A stretch of DNA of 14,346 nt. Origin: Flavobacteriales bacterium. Lineage in GTDB: Bacteria > Bacteroidota > Bacteroidia > Flavobacteriales > BACL11. A program made the translations under genes and the position numbers. Positions 13,925 through 14,346 of the stretch are shown here, piece by piece (the stretch's first letter is position 1; each line of letters opens with the position of its first letter). The notes below the pieces were generated by a model. It was not told the DNA's origin and searched no databases. It worked only from the letters and a program-made list of their open reading frames with translations. The stretch covers positions 1 through 14,346 of the forward strand of contig DUAL01000230.1 in assembly GCA_012960835.1 (NCBI GenBank), given 5' to 3'.

Positions 13925-13980
13925 TAAAATTTAAATAGGTTAAAAATGACATATATAGTAATGAATATATATAATTAAAT

Positions 13981-14346
<366 letters not shown>

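Noticed and set aside
13925..13980. AT-rich TATATA stretches between 5S and 23S as a possible small gene or tRNA
   Set aside because: No cloverleaf or coding potential; this is an ordinary rRNA spacer, perhaps with a processing stem that cannot be supported.

Overview
The window is a low-GC, gene-dense chromosomal segment from a member of the Bacteroidota, most likely a Flavobacteriia/Flavobacteriales-type organism. The evidence is the absence of useful Shine-Dalgarno sequences, A-rich leaders, several exact matches to the Bacteroidota -7 promoter element TAnnTTTG, a type IX secretion (T9SS) C-terminal sorting tail, and typical families (DUF4340, PorT-like beta-barrel, the secreted 'asparagine synthetase B'-labelled family). 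Genus cannot be decided from this window.

Layout. (1) 1-2634, plus strand: the 3' part of a DUF4340 protein cut by the window edge, dnaN (sliding clamp), and a small outer-membrane beta-barrel protein, closed by a strong palindromic terminator. (2) 2668-8453, minus strand: a five-gene run transcribed from high to low coordinates: CPA2-type cation/proton antiporter with RCK domains, gcvT, a ComB-like 2-phosphosulfolactate phosphatase, a secreted S1/P1-nuclease/zinc-phospholipase-C-fold enzyme, and a DUF3524/GTDC1-like glycosyltransferase (tRNA-queuosine mannosyltransferase family). The last four genes are joined by overlaps of 4, 4 and 1 nt. (3) 8597-9980, minus strand: ispE, then a short secreted leucine-rich-repeat protein with a T9SS tail. 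(4) 10079-13754, plus strand: accA, dnaB and a secreted conserved protein, starting from a promoter divergent from that of ispE. (5) 13775-14346: a bidirectional terminator, then a 5S rRNA and the 3' end of a 23S rRNA on the minus strand, the tail of an rrn operon converging on the dnaB operon.

How the genes work together: most are housekeeping (replication: dnaN, dnaB; fatty acid synthesis: accA; isoprenoid precursor: ispE; one-carbon metabolism: gcvT; ribosome: rrn). The less ordinary part is the translationally coupled gcvT-comB-nuclease/PLC-GT4 block, which puts a predicted tRNA-modifying glycosyltransferase, an orphan sulfonate-pathway phosphatase and a secreted trinuclear-zinc enzyme under probable common expression. 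I see no mobile element, CRISPR array, tRNA gene, prophage or defence system, and no gene-free stretch longer than about 150 nt. Several genes have better starts than the longest reading frame would suggest; these are stated in the entries.
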